From: Akkermansiaceae bacterium
GTDB lineage: Bacteria > Verrucomicrobiota > Verrucomicrobiia > Verrucomicrobiales > Akkermansiaceae
Assembly (NCBI GenBank): GCA_903934285.1
Contig: CAIZNN010000066.1
Span: 1 to 46,016 of the forward strand
DNA: 46,016 nucleotides
Direction: 5' to 3'
Positions 32,677-41,175 of this stretch are shown here, in pieces. A program made the translations under genes and the position numbers. The notes under the pieces are model-generated. The model did not search any database. It was given only the letters and a program-made list of their open reading frames with translations, and was not told the DNA's origin. The first letter of the stretch is position 1, and each line of letters begins with the position of its first letter.

Positions 32677-33720
32677 TTACTGCTTGGCCTTGTCGAAGGC
32701 GGCATCGAAGGCGATGTTGCTCGACGGGAAGTCGACGCTGCGCACGAACGAGGAGGCTTCCGCCGCGCCATGCACCCGATCCATGCGGATATCTTCCCAC
32801 TCGACAGAGAGCGGGCCGCGATAGCCGGTGTCGTTGAGGGCGACGATGATATCTTCGAACTCGATATCGCCATGCCCCAGCGAGCGGAAATCCCAGAACC
32901 GGCGGGCATCGCCGAAATTGGTGTGACCACCGAACACCCCGACGGAACCATCCCCGTGGCTCCACCACACATCCTTCATGTGGACATGGAAAATGCGCGT
33001 CGCAAACTCGCGGATGAACTTCACATAATCGACGCCTTGATAGCCCAGATGCGACGGGTCGTAGTTGAAGCCGAACCGCTTGTGGTTGCCCACCGCCGCG
33101 AGCGCGCGCTGGGCCGAGGCGATGTCGAAGGCGATTTCGGTCGGATGCACTTCGAGGGCGAAATTCACGTCGGCCTTGTCGAACGCATCGAGGATCGGCA
33201 GCCAGCGTTTGGCGAAATCCGCGAAGCCCTTGTCATAGTATTCTTGCGAGGTGGGCGGAAACCCATAGATCGAATGCCAGATTGACGAACCGGTGAAGCC
33301 ATTGACCACCGCCGGGAAATCATCCTTGCCCTTGCGGCCGGGCTTGGCATTGAAAAATGCCCGCGCGGCCTTGCCCGTGGCGATCATTTGTTTGGCGGCG
33401 CGTTTCCTAACTCCTTCGGGACTGCCGTCGCCCCAGATTGCCGGCGACAGGATCGCCTTGTGGCGCTCGTCGATCAAATCGCACACCGCCTGGCCGACGA
33501 GGTGATTGGAAATGGCGAAGCACGTCAGGCCGTGATCGGCCAGCAGCTCCCATTTCTCCTTGACGTAGGATTTCCTGGACAGCGCGGCGTCCACATCGAA
33601 GTGGTCGCCCCAGCAGGCGAGTTCGAGGCCATCATAGCCCATCTCGCAGGCGAGCGGGGCGAGTTGTTCGAGTGGCAGATCGGCCCATTGGCCGGTGAAG
33701 AGTGTGACTGGGCGTGGCAT
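32677..33720 (-). CDS. Sugar phosphate isomerase/epimerase-like TIM-barrel protein
   Basis: A 347-residue AP-endonuclease-2-type TIM barrel (xylose isomerase-like superfamily). Phrases supporting the fold and metal site are [14 protein letters not shown] near the N-terminus, [13 protein letters not shown] (Glu ligand), [14 protein letters not shown] (Asp and His ligands), [12 protein letters not shown] (His, Lys) and [13 protein letters not shown] at the end (Glu ligand). The protein probably isomerises or epimerises a keto-sugar or inositol derivative. It faces the Gfo/Idh/MocA dehydrogenase gene, a common partner. The ATG at 33720 immediately precedes the first beta-strand; the frame continues upstream to 33777 without support. 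Confidence 0.92.
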   Translation of the reverse strand: MPRPVTLFTGQWADLPLEQLAPLACEMGYDGLELACWGDHFDVDAALSRKSYVKEKWELLADHGLTCFAISNHLVGQAVCDLIDERHKAILSPAIWGDGSPEGVRKRAAKQMIATGKAARAFFNAKPGRKGKDDFPAVVNGFTGSSIWHSIYGFPPTSQEYYDKGFADFAKRWLPILDAFDKADVNFALEVHPTEIAFDIASAQRALAAVGNHKRFGFNYDPSHLGYQGVDYVKFIREFATRIFHVHMKDVWWSHGDGSVGVFGGHTNFGDARRFWDFRSLGHGDIEFEDIIVALNDTGYRGPLSVEWEDIRMDRVHGAAEASSFVRSVDFPSSNIAFDAAFDKAKQ

Positions 33721-33792
33721 GACTGGTTGGGGTTGGGGGGTTAGGGTTGCCGAATGTGTACGCAATCCGCGCGCCAAGCTAAAGAAAAAAAC

Positions 33793-34644
33793 TCAGCCGC
33801 AGCCAAGAATCTCGCGCCGCACGGCCGCTTCCCACAAGCCGCGCAGGTGCCCACCCAACTGCGGCGGCGGCAGGTGCCGCGCGCCGATCCGCGCCACGGC
33901 CACCGGGCCGCGCGTCGCGGCGGTTAGCACCACCTCCTGCGCCGCGTCCAGATCCGCCCGCCGCAACACCACCTCCTCGCAGGCAATCCCATGCCGCGCG
34001 GCCAACTCCAACACCACGCCCCGCGTAACGCCCGCCAGACAACCGGAAGCCAGCGGCGGGGTAAGCAGCACCCCTCCCCTAACAAGAAAGACATTGGCCG
34101 TGGCGGCCTCGCACAGTTCGCCGGCAGTGTTAAAAAACAAGGTTTCATCAAACCCGGCGCGCCGCGCCTGATCGAGCGCCAGCAGATTTTCCGCATACGA
34201 GGCACATTTCAATCCCACCAACGCCGCGCGTTCATTGCGCGGCCACGGCGCCACATCCAGCGCCACACTGGCGGGAGCATCCGCCACCGGCATGGCCGCC
34301 ATCCACACCAAGCGATCCGCGCCGCTGGCCAAATCCGCCAACCCGCCGCTACCCGCCGTCACCGCCAAGCGGATGCGCGCCTGGCCGCGGCCATGGCCGG
34401 CGCGCTGCAACAATTGCTCCATCACCTCCTGCAACCCGGCAAATTCTTGCTGCGGTGCGACCCAGCCGAATCGCGCGCAGCCTGCGGCCAGCCGCGCCAA
34501 GTGGCGCGCGCCAAACGCCACCCGCCCGTCCACGCCCAACAGCGTCTCAAACAACCCCAAGCCCAACATCGCGCCACGATCCAGCGGCGCGGCGGGAAAA
34601 TCCCCCGCCGCCAGCCATTGACCATTGCACCAGAGTGTGCGCAT
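33793..34644 (-). CDS. pabC: Class IV PLP aminotransferase, aminodeoxychorismate lyase-like
   Basis: A 283-residue fold-type IV PLP enzyme. The start MRTLWCNGQW is a typical first strand, followed by DRGAMLGLGLFETL and HLARLAAGC. The PLP lysine is probably in GLKCASYAENLLALDQAR, and FNTAGELCEAATANVFLVRGG forms the conserved Glu-containing cofactor loop. The size and the early G-L-F-E-T-L favour 4-amino-4-deoxychorismate lyase (folate pathway), but D-amino acid or branched-chain aminotransferases of the same class cannot be excluded. It is divergent from the small membrane protein gene, with 94 bp between starts. The frame's extension to 34740 overlaps that promoter region and is not used. Confidence 0.85.
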   Translation of the reverse strand: MRTLWCNGQWLAAGDFPAAPLDRGAMLGLGLFETLLGVDGRVAFGARHLARLAAGCARFGWVAPQQEFAGLQEVMEQLLQRAGHGRGQARIRLAVTAGSGGLADLASGADRLVWMAAMPVADAPASVALDVAPWPRNERAALVGLKCASYAENLLALDQARRAGFDETLFFNTAGELCEAATANVFLVRGGVLLTPPLASGCLAGVTRGVVLELAARHGIACEEVVLRRADLDAAQEVVLTAATRGPVAVARIGARHLPPPQLGGHLRGLWEAAVRREILGCG

Positions 34645-34738
34645 CGCCACCGATGCTAGCTGGCGCGCCCAACTTGTAAACCCCGCAGCGCGCGCTTGGC
34701 TAACACCAACTATTGGCCTAAACTCCCCACCCCACCCC

Positions 34739-35140
34739 ATGCCTCAGCCCACCATGCGCCTCCCGATCTTTCTCTCCGGCCTGGCGATCCTCGCCCTCGG
34801 CGCCGTCGCCATGTGCGTCCTCGGCAAACCTGCCTCATATGGCTTTCTCACCGGCGCGCTGACCCTCGGCGGCGCGCTGCTCATCTGCGGCTTGTTTTCC
34901 CTGCGCCACCGCTGGCATGGCATCATCGGCGCCGGGGTCATCGCCCTGCTCGGCGCATCCCGCGGCATCGAAAACCTCGCCGCATTGCCGGCCATGTTGT
35001 GGGGTGGCGCCGCGCACGGCACAGCTACATTGTTAGAGTCGGCCGTCGCGCTCATCTCCATCCTGCTGCTGGTCGCGGTCGTCCGTGCGCTCTTGGCGGA
35101 AAAAAAACGCCGCCTGTTGGCCGACGAGCACGACGATTAG
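34739..35140 (+). CDS. Small four-helix membrane protein, unknown function
   Basis: A 133-residue hydrophobic protein with four predicted membrane segments (about 7-27, 33-53, 60-85 and 96-118) and a charged tail (AEKKRRLLADEHDD). An internal ATG at 34754, five codons on, is an equally good start. I do not recognise a family. It converges with the GH75-like gene, 18 bp between stops. Confidence 0.7.
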   Translation: MPQPTMRLPIFLSGLAILALGAVAMCVLGKPASYGFLTGALTLGGALLICGLFSLRHRWHGIIGAGVIALLGASRGIENLAALPAMLWGGAAHGTATLLESAVALISILLLVAVVRALLAEKKRRLLADEHDD

Positions 35141-35158
35141 ATCAAGCCCCCAAAGCCG

Positions 35159-36802
35159 TTAGGGCGGCGGTGCCGGGCTGGGCGCGACGGCGGGCGGTGG
35201 CACGGCGGGTGGCGGCACGGCGGGTGGCGGCACGGCGGGTGGCGGCACGGCGGGTGGCGGCACGGCGGGTGGCGGCACGGCGGGCGGTGGCACGGCGGGT
35301 GGCGGGGTGCTTGCGGGCGGCGTCACCACGGGTGGTGGCGGGGGCTTGGGCAGGGTGTCCTGCCACTCGTGCAACGCGTAACCGGGGCCGAGGCCGCCGA
35401 TTTCGGTGAGGAGTTCATGGCAGCGCTGGCGCCATCTGGCATAATCCGGCGGCCCGCGCTCGGCGTCGCGGCTGCCGGGGAAAATCACATAACTGACTTT
35501 CAAGTCGGACACCGGGCGGTTGTTAGACAGGGCGCGGGGATTGATCTGTTGGGCCATGCGCAGGGACGCCTCGCCGACCTTGAAGGCCGGGCCGCCATCC
35601 CCGACAATTGCCGGATAGAGTTTGTCGCCGTGGATCACCACGGCGAAGTCGCCGGTTTTGGGGGCGAACGGGTCATTTTGCGCGGCGAGCAGCGTCACCG
35701 GCAGCACAATGAACGGGTCATACCCGGCGATCAGGAAACAACGACTGGTCAAATCCGCCACCCCGCGCTTGAGAAAGGCGATGCGTTCGCGCAGCCATTT
35801 CTTGCGTTCCGCGCCGGTGGCCCGCTCCGCCAGTTCCTTTTCCCCCTCCTTGATCCGGCGCTCCCAACCCGCGATCATCGGATTGACCGTCGTGCCCTTT
35901 TTGAGCCAGCCGTAGCTGGTGAATGGCTGGTAATGCGTCGAGTTGACTATCGCCTCCGGCATCGTCGGCAGCCGGTCGCCATCCGAGCCGTCGGACACCA
36001 CATCCATTTCCGCCTGCAGGAAAAACACCCGCCGCCCGTTGGCGGCCCGCAGGTTGAGCATCGTCTCGCAGTCGTAGAAGTTGTGTTTCGTTAGAAGCTC
36101 GTTGAGCAGGGTGGCGTCGCGCCGGATGCGCGCCGCCTTGTTATCATATAACTTGTGATACCAAGCCGAAACCTCGGCCTTGGCGACCAGCGCGGGCAGG
36201 CCCGGCAGCAATTTGGCAAGGTTGGGGTTGGACGCCTCCAGCTCGGCGAGGGTGGTGGCGGGGGCCGGCAGGCGCAGGCTGAGTTGATAAAACGCGGCAT
36301 AACTCGCCGCATCCACGCGTTCCTTGGAGGCGATGGCGCCTTTCTCGAGCTTGAGCTCGGTCTTGAAGGGAATGCCCGCGCGGAGTTGCCGCACGTCGCT
36401 GACCGTGCCCGGCACGCTGCCCGGCACGCTGTCGGGCTGGGCTGGCGGCGCCTCCCCGGGCTCCTCATTTTCCCGCTCTTGTTCTTGTTCCTTCTTGGCC
36501 ACCTCCGCCGCGGCTCTGCGCAGGGCGGCCAGCTCGGCCGTCAATTTCTCCTCCATCTCGGCGCGCAGGCGCGACTCGATCTGCCGCCGCAGGTCGCCTT
36601 CATCCGCGGGAATGACCACCGGTTTGGGCGCCAAAATATCGCGCAGGCCGCGTTTGATCTTGGCCGGGATCGCCGTGAAAAACAACCCGAGCACGCCGCA
36701 GACCAGCACAAAGAACCCGGCCCGCAGCCATGGCATGCCATTGCGCGGCCGGTTCGCCGACCCTCGCCTTCCACCACTCAGCACTTTGCGCAACTCGCCC
36801 AT
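35159..36802 (-). CDS. Membrane-anchored GH75 (chitosanase)-like protein with PPPAV-repeat tail
   Basis: A 547-residue protein. An N-terminal anchor (about 26-44, [19 protein letters not shown]) is followed by a charged coiled-coil region (about 65-115). The central domain (about 250-450) contains [14 protein letters not shown], a later [14 protein letters not shown] and [15 protein letters not shown]. These resemble the catalytic Asp-rich loop and closing strands of glycoside hydrolase family 75, known as fungal chitosanases. The C-terminal 60 residues are eight copies of PPPAV, a flexible tail. It may act on amino-sugar polymers at the cell surface, but activity is inferred only from resemblance. 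Some Verrucomicrobiota are known to degrade polysaccharides, which is consistent but not evidence. Confidence 0.65.
   Translation of the reverse strand: MGELRKVLSGGRRGSANRPRNGMPWLRAGFFVLVCGVLGLFFTAIPAKIKRGLRDILAPKPVVIPADEGDLRRQIESRLRAEMEEKLTAELAALRRAAAEVAKKEQEQERENEEPGEAPPAQPDSVPGSVPGTVSDVRQLRAGIPFKTELKLEKGAIASKERVDAASYAAFYQLSLRLPAPATTLAELEASNPNLAKLLPGLPALVAKAEVSAWYHKLYDNKAARIRRDATLLNELLTKHNFYDCETMLNLRAANGRRVFFLQAEMDVVSDGSDGDRLPTMPEAIVNSTHYQPFTSYGWLKKGTTVNPMIAGWERRIKEGEKELAERATGAERKKWLRERIAFLKRGVADLTSRCFLIAGYDPFIVLPVTLLAAQNDPFAPKTGDFAVVIHGDKLYPAIVGDGGPAFKVGEASLRMAQQINPRALSNNRPVSDLKVSYVIFPGSRDAERGPPDYARWRQRCHELLTEIGGLGPGYALHEWQDTLPKPPPPPVVTPPASTPPPAVPPPAVPPPAVPPPAVPPPAVPPPAVPPPAVPPPAVAPSPAPPP
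35186..35310. repeat. 15-bp tandem repeat encoding the PPPAV tail
   Basis: About eight copies of a 15-bp unit close to CGGGTGGCGGCACGG, nearly identical in the middle and degenerate at the ends. Each codes for one Pro-Pro-Ala-Val-Pro step on the minus strand. Copy number change would shorten or lengthen the tail in frame. Confidence 0.9.
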
Positions 36803-36942
36803 GCGTCACACCGTAACAGAATCCTGCCCGCCATCAACCCCCATGATGAATCGCGGATCATGTGCTTGACGCTCTTGGAGTGCTCGCCCCAATGCAACGC
36901 CATCGAAGCCGCATTGCCCGGCTATGACTGCGGCGCAAGATT

Positions 36943-37110
36943 GTGGAACACGGTGCTGCGGAGCAACGCAATGACCTATCTGCGATCAAGCAGGCCGCCT
37001 GGGAGAAACGCTGGGTGGTGGATGTGGAATCGGTCGGCAACGGGAGGAATGTCGTGCGCTATCTGGCGCGTTACGTGCATCGCACGGCGGTGGCTGGTGG
37101 GGCCCGGGTC
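36943..37110 (+). mobile_element. IS91-type (Y2) transposase remnant
   Basis: A short frame encodes KQAAWEKRWVVDVESVGNG followed by VRYLARYVHRTAVAGG. This resembles the segment of IS91-family rolling-circle transposases that precedes the catalytic tyrosines. Nothing recognisable of the N-terminal zinc finger or the rest of the C-terminus is present, so this is a fragment of perhaps 10-15 percent of the gene. Flanks at 36803-36942 and 37111-37250 show no gene. It lies at the left edge of the decayed patch at 36.8-38.4 kb. Confidence 0.6.
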
Positions 37111-37250
37111 CACCGAGCCTTACCTAGCGAGGCGACTCTGCCAAAACCGCCACGACCCGGCAAACGAGTAGTTTGGATCGGCCGAAATAACTTCGCCGGG
37201 AATGTCTCACTGCATGTCTGAACATCATCTCAGGCAGACACAAGAAGATA

Positions 37251-37334
37251 TCGCGCAAAGGCGCAGAGACGCAAAGTATAGGTTCCCTCAATTCATGCCC
37301 CTCTTCCTTTGCGCCTTGGCGGCTTTGCGCGAGA
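37251..37334. repeat. Imperfect inverted repeat of the GCGCAAAG type
   Basis: The left arm (37251-37276: TCGCGCAAAGGCGCAGAGAC followed by GCAAAG) and right arm (37306-37334: CCTTTGCGCCTTGGCGGCTT followed by TGCGCGAGA) are imperfect reverse complements around a 29-nt centre. Such GCAAAG-rich arms are familiar as dispersed intergenic repeats in several phyla. The following gap, 37335-37514, holds GAGGAATG and CATTCCTC repeats but no gene. Confidence 0.7.
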
Positions 37335-37514
37335 CCCTCTTCTTCCACTGGATTGCCATCTCGCAAGGAATTGGCTGGGCTAGAGGAATGATAGAGATTC
37401 ATGCGTGGCTGCATTCCTTTGCCCCACCATTCCTCTTCCATTCTTTCTCTAACCGATCGTTAAAGAGCACGCACCGCCACTAACTGGGACGAACCTCGTG
37501 ACGGGAGTGGAGGC

Positions 37515-37898
37515 TCATATTACGGGTGATGATGCTGACAGGGCGCAAACCCGAGGCAATTCTGATATTGCGGCAATCTGTTTCCACTCGGCGGGGGTCA
37601 GCTTTCTTGTGAAATCCTTGGAAGCGGGTCCAAGACTGTGGTCTTTCCTTTCTGTTAGCTTTACGGCTCTGATGTAACGATCCTCACCATCTTTCCAAAT
37701 CCGGATAGCAATTGGATCATGAAATGACCGGAGCCATGTGAATCGAATGCTGAACGCCTTCTCTCCTTGTGCTTGTGGCATGAGTGAAGGTTCCTTCATT
37801 GCGGCGAGATAGCGCGTATAGTAGCTCTCTTGGTCCTTTGGGAAATACACGAGCCCTTTCGGATCGGGGCACACTACAAATGTGTCATCCTCGGTCAC
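37515..37898 (-). pseudogene. Remnant of a hypothetical gene, N-terminus lost
   Basis: About 127 residues read like real protein: EDDTFVVCPDPKGLVYFPKD, then SIRFTWLRSFHDPIAIRI, then KLTPAEWKQIAAI near the end. I do not recognise a named family. The frame continues upstream to 38135, but that part runs through the recombinase remnant in the wrong frame, so the original N-terminus (probably with a signal peptide) seems to have been lost at a junction near 37900-37990. A GTG at 37898 could still start a shortened product. Confidence 0.45.
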
Positions 37899-37989
37899 GT
37901 TCTTGGCTTCGGTCCGGGACGGGGCCAATGGAACTCCAGGCAGGCACTCCAAACAGAAACGGAGGAAGCGGACATTCCGATGCACGTGG

Positions 37990-38336
37990 GTTTGCCCGGT
38001 GGCGACGGCGAGGCCGGCGAGGCGGATGGCGCGGCCAGTCGAAGTCAGCGGCCCGCGGCAGGGCGGGAATGTCATGGGATAGGATGTAGACATCGACTGA
38101 GCATGGATTGAAGAGTGTGCGGCAGGATGCCTCACACAGCCGGCGGGACGCCGGCGCTCCCCACGGAATTGCCAGTCGGCTGGATGTGTGGAGCGGCCGG
38201 GGGCGTCGAAAAAGGCGGTGGTGGTGTCGGCGCAATGATCGCCACGGGCCTTGGTCCAAGCCTCGGCCCAGCGGAGGTAATACTCGCGGGCGGTGGACCT
38301 GATGGCTAGTGCGGCAAGGCGCTGGAGGAAACACCG
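37990..38336 (-). pseudogene. Tyrosine recombinase/integrase N-terminal domain remnant, interrupted
   Basis: Two pieces in different frames join into one protein segment. The first (38336 to about 38163) reads REYYLRWAEAWTKARG and then HPADWQFR; the second (38094 to about 37990) reads VYILSHDIPALPRAADFDWP. Together they look like the SAM-like core-binding domain of tyrosine recombinases, including integron-type integrases, where the pattern is D-W-Q-F-x-Q-A-V-x-x-x-R-I-L followed by a W/F-D-W motif. The 68 bp between them (38095-38162) is a double palindrome, listed separately. The catalytic domain is absent and no start codon is clear. Confidence 0.5.
38095..38162. repeat. Double-hairpin palindromic element inserted in the recombinase remnant
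   Basis: Two hairpins lie side by side. On the plus strand GCCGGCG-GGA-CGCCGGC occupies 38139-38155, and GTGTGCGGCA-GGA-TGCCTCACAC occupies 38116-38138 with one mismatched pair. Both have the same three-base loop. Removing the 68-bp segment would reconnect the two recombinase pieces, so it behaves like a small non-autonomous mobile palindrome (REPIN/MITE-like). Confidence 0.65.
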
Positions 38337-38402
38337 GCGTGCCGGGGCGTCGGGGCGACCGTCCGACGGGTGCCTGATGGGTGGGCGGGCTTGCGCCGCG
38401 CT

Positions 38403-38951
38403 TCAGACTTCGCCCCAATTTGCACAAATCCCCTCCAATGCCTCCTGATCCAGCGCGTCAAACGCCCCGGCCTCCAGCCCATCCACATCCAACACCGCCA
38501 CCACCCGCCCCTGCGCGTCACGCAGCGGCACCACCAACTCGCTGGCGGCGCGCGCATCACAGGCAATGTGGCCGGGAAAGCCATGCACATCGGCCACCAG
38601 CTGGGTCGCGCCACAGGCCCACGCCGTGCCGCACACGCCGCGCCCCCAGCCGATCCGGCCACAGCCCGGAGTCCCCTGATACGGCCCGATCACCAGCCAA
38701 TCCCCACTCACCCGGTAAAATCCCGTCCAATAGTAATGCGGCATCAACCCGTGCAATACCGCCACTATCCCCGCCATCCGCGCCACCCGGTCCGGCTCGC
38801 CCGCCACCAGGCCGCCAATCCGCTGCCCTGCCTGCGCATACAAGGCGCGCTTCTCCGCCGCCGTCGGAATCCTGCTGCTGCTGTGGCTCACCAGGGGGAA
38901 ATACACCCGCCACACGCCCGCGCCAAGCCCGCCCGGCAAAGAAATTTCCAT
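38403..38951 (-). CDS. msrC: Free methionine-(R)-sulfoxide reductase (GAF domain, fRMsr)
   Basis: A 182-residue GAF-domain enzyme that reduces free L-methionine-(R)-sulfoxide in the cytoplasm. The family active site is intact: Cys97 (TPGCGRI), Cys107 (GRGVCGTA) and Cys131 (FPGHIACD), with spacings of 10 and 24 residues identical to the E. coli enzyme's Cys84/94/118. Other family phrases are YYWTGFYR, VIGPYQG, VADVHGFPGH and SELVVPL. It belongs to repair of oxidised methionine. It is divergent from dnaX with 52 bp between starts. The first 30 residues are longer than in E. coli (165 aa) and may be variable. Confidence 0.92.
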   Translation of the reverse strand: MEISLPGGLGAGVWRVYFPLVSHSSSRIPTAAEKRALYAQAGQRIGGLVAGEPDRVARMAGIVAVLHGLMPHYYWTGFYRVSGDWLVIGPYQGTPGCGRIGWGRGVCGTAWACGATQLVADVHGFPGHIACDARAASELVVPLRDAQGRVVAVLDVDGLEAGAFDALDQEALEGICANWGEV

Positions 38952-39003
38952 TTCTTTAAAACTGAGTCATGACAAACCCGCCCGCATCCCTACACTGGAC
39001 CGC

Positions 39004-40611
39004 GTGAGCTATCAGGTCTTCGCCCGGAAATACCGCCCGAAAACCTTCGACGATGTCCTCGGCCAGGACCACGTCGTAAGGACCCTTCGCAATGCGATCG
39101 CCCAAAAGCGACTCGCCCATGCCTACTTGTTTGTCGGCCCCAGGGGCACCGGCAAAACCTCCACCGCCCGCATCCTCGCCAAGGCCCTCAATTGCCCCGG
39201 CGGCCCGAAAATCGACTTCAACCCCGACGACCCGATCTGCATCGAAATCGCCGAGGGCCGCTCGCTCGACGTGCTGGAAATCGACGGCGCGTCTAACAAC
39301 GGTGTCGAGCAGGTCCGCGACCTCCGGGAGTCGGTCCGCTTCGCCCCGGCGTGCGGGCAATTCAAGATTTACTACATTGATGAGGTCCACATGCTCAGCA
39401 ATCAGGCCTTCAACGCCCTGCTCAAAACCCTCGAGGAACCGCCGCCGCATGTGAAGTTCATCTTCGCCACCACCGAGGCTAACAAAATCCTGCCGACCAT
39501 CCTGTCGCGTTGCCAGCGCTTCGATCTGCGCCCGATCCCGATTGAAACCATCTCGCGGCATCTGCTCCACATCGCCGTGCAAGAAGGCATCACACTGGAG
39601 CAAGCCGCCGCCTGGGCCATTGCCAAAGGCGCCGATGGCGGCATGCGCGATGCCCAATCGATGCTCGACCAACTCGTCGCCTTCTGCGGCAACACCATTG
39701 AGGAGGCCAACGTGTTGGATGTCTTCGGGTTCACCTCGCGCGAAAAAGTCGCCGCCCTCACCGCCGCGCTGCTCGCCCGCGACACCCCCGCCGCGCTGGC
39801 ATTGGTCCAAAAGGAAGCCGAGACCGGGCGCGACCTCTCCCAACTCCTCGGCGAACTCATCGGCTGCCTGCGCGCCCTGCTCGTCGCCAAACTCGACCCC
39901 TCGGCCGATGGCGAAGGCATCCCCAGCCACCTTTGGCACGAGCTGACGGGCGCTGCCGGCAAATATCAACCCGACCGCATCCTCGCCGCCATCGACGGGT
40001 TCGCGGATACCGAAGGCCGCATGAAATGGGCCACTAACAAACGCCTCCACTTCGAGCTCGGAGTCATCAAGGCGATTCAAACCCTCGGCGAAATCCGCCT
40101 CACCGATGTCATCAACGCCCTCACCCGGGGCGCCGATTTCCTCGCCGCCCTGCCCCAACCGACAGCGACCCCTGCCAGCCTGTGCGCCCCGCCCACCCCC
40201 CGTCCCGCACCGGAGCCCGCACCCGCACCCGCACCCGCTCCCGCTCCCGCTCCCGCACCGGAGCCTGAACCGGAGCCTGAACCGGAGCCTGCACCGGAGC
40301 CGGAGCCTGAACCGGAGCCCGAATTCAGCAGCCTCGTCGAGGAAACGCCGCCGGCGGACCCGATTCCAGTTAGACCCACGCCCAAGCCCGCCGCGCCCGG
40401 GGGCTTCCTCGGTCTGGATTCGCTGATTGCCGCGGCGCCCGAAGTCAGCGAACCGGCCGCGCCGGCCGAAGCGCCGCCGTGGCAGGCTGCGGCCCCGGTC
40501 GCCGCAGCGGCGCCGCCCGCGCCACCAGCCAAAGCGGAAGACGACCCCTTCTACAACGATCCGCTCATCCACGCCGCCCTCGAAAAATTCGAGGGCAAAA
40601 TCCTCACCTAA
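39004..40611 (+). CDS. dnaX: DNA polymerase III subunit gamma/tau
   Basis: A 535-residue clamp-loader ATPase. It starts at GTG with MSYQVFARKYRPKTFDDV, typical of DnaX. Walker A is GPRGTGKT (45-52), Walker B is IDEVHML, the SRC sensor is LSRCQRF and the arginine/sensor-2 region contains GGMRDAQSMLDQ. The zinc-binding loop is reduced: of the usual four cysteines only Cys64 and Cys79 remain in this segment. After domain III (about 365) comes a long Ala-Pro then Glu-Pro hinge encoded by simple repeats at 40200-40325, then a short C-terminal tail ending DPFYNDPLIHAALEKFEGK. No recognisable tau domain V. It is followed 14 bp later by ybaB, the classical arrangement. Confidence 0.95.
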   Translation: MSYQVFARKYRPKTFDDVLGQDHVVRTLRNAIAQKRLAHAYLFVGPRGTGKTSTARILAKALNCPGGPKIDFNPDDPICIEIAEGRSLDVLEIDGASNNGVEQVRDLRESVRFAPACGQFKIYYIDEVHMLSNQAFNALLKTLEEPPPHVKFIFATTEANKILPTILSRCQRFDLRPIPIETISRHLLHIAVQEGITLEQAAAWAIAKGADGGMRDAQSMLDQLVAFCGNTIEEANVLDVFGFTSREKVAALTAALLARDTPAALALVQKEAETGRDLSQLLGELIGCLRALLVAKLDPSADGEGIPSHLWHELTGAAGKYQPDRILAAIDGFADTEGRMKWATNKRLHFELGVIKAIQTLGEIRLTDVINALTRGADFLAALPQPTATPASLCAPPTPRPAPEPAPAPAPAPAPAPAPEPEPEPEPEPAPEPEPEPEPEFSSLVEETPPADPIPVRPTPKPAAPGGFLGLDSLIAAAPEVSEPAAPAEAPPWQAAAPVAAAAPPAPPAKAEDDPFYNDPLIHAALEKFEGKILT

Positions 40612-40625
40612 CCACGCCGCCGCCT

Positions 40626-40931
40626 ATGAACATTGCCAAACTCATGAAACAAGCCCAGCAAATGCAAGCCGGGCTCGCCGCCAAACAAGAACAACTCGCC
40701 CTCCAGATCGTTGACGCCTCGGTTGGCGGCGGCAAGGTCAAGGTCACCGCCACCTGCGCCGGCGACGTGCTCTCGATCAAGATCGACCCTTCGGTCATCG
40801 ACCCCGCCGACGCCGAGTTCCTCGAAGACCTCGTCCTCAAGGGCGTGCAGGAAGCCATCGCCAAGGGCAAGGACCAGGCGGCCGCCGAAATGAAAAAACT
40901 CACCGGCGGCCTCAGCCTGCCGGGAATGTGA
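40626..40931 (+). CDS. ybaB: YbaB/EbfC-family nucleoid-associated protein
   Basis: A 101-residue DNA-binding protein. MNIAKLMKQAQQMQ is the standard first helix, then GGGKVKVTATCAGDVLSIKI forms the central strands and DLVLKGVQEAIAKGKDQAAAEM the last helix. YbaB dimers bind DNA and compact it. The gene follows dnaX, as in many bacteria; recR, often the third member, is not here and is replaced by a repeat array and polX. Confidence 0.95.
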   Translation: MNIAKLMKQAQQMQAGLAAKQEQLALQIVDASVGGGKVKVTATCAGDVLSIKIDPSVIDPADAEFLEDLVLKGVQEAIAKGKDQAAAEMKKLTGGLSLPGM

Positions 40932-40940
40932 GAAAGACGG

Positions 40941-41160
40941 AAGACCGCTGCGCTCCCAGACAGAAGACAGAAGACAGAAGACAAGCGAAAGAAATGACAA
41001 GACAGAAGACCGCGGCGCATCCAGACAGAAGACAGAAGACCGCTGCGCTCCCAGACAGAAGACAGAAGATCAGAAGCACGCACGTTCTCTGCTCTTGTCT
41101 TCTGTCTTCTGTCTCAAAGTCTTCTGTCTCAAAGTCTTCTGTCTCAAAATCTTCTGTCTT
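40941..41160. repeat. Inverted array of GACAGAAGAC-type repeats between ybaB and polX
   Basis: The left half has a 34-bp direct repeat starting AAGACCGCTGCGCTCCCAGA (40941-40974 and 41036-41069) and a diverged third copy (41006-41039), each ending in GACAGAAGAC runs. The right half (41097-41160) carries the reverse complement as GTCTTCTGTCTTCTGTCT, then three copies of a 15-nt unit near GTCTTCTGTCTCAAA. The two halves could fold into a long imperfect stem. There are no unique spacers. The right half stays open in the polX frame and would add FCLKVFCLK-type repeats if read from upstream. Confidence 0.9.
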
Positions 41161-41175
41161 GAACCATTCTTCGAT

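Noticed and set aside
36155..37171. 338-residue plus-strand frame
   Set aside because: It is antisense to the GH75-like gene in its first part and only passes through the transposase remnant in the wrong frame.
38956..40572. 538-residue minus-strand open frame over dnaX
   Set aside because: It is a composition shadow: Gly/Arg/Glu-rich, with a low-complexity run opposite the dnaX Pro-repeat hinge.
40941..41160. Possible CRISPR array
   Set aside because: Repeat copies are separated by more of the same repeat, not by unique spacers, and the right half is inverted.
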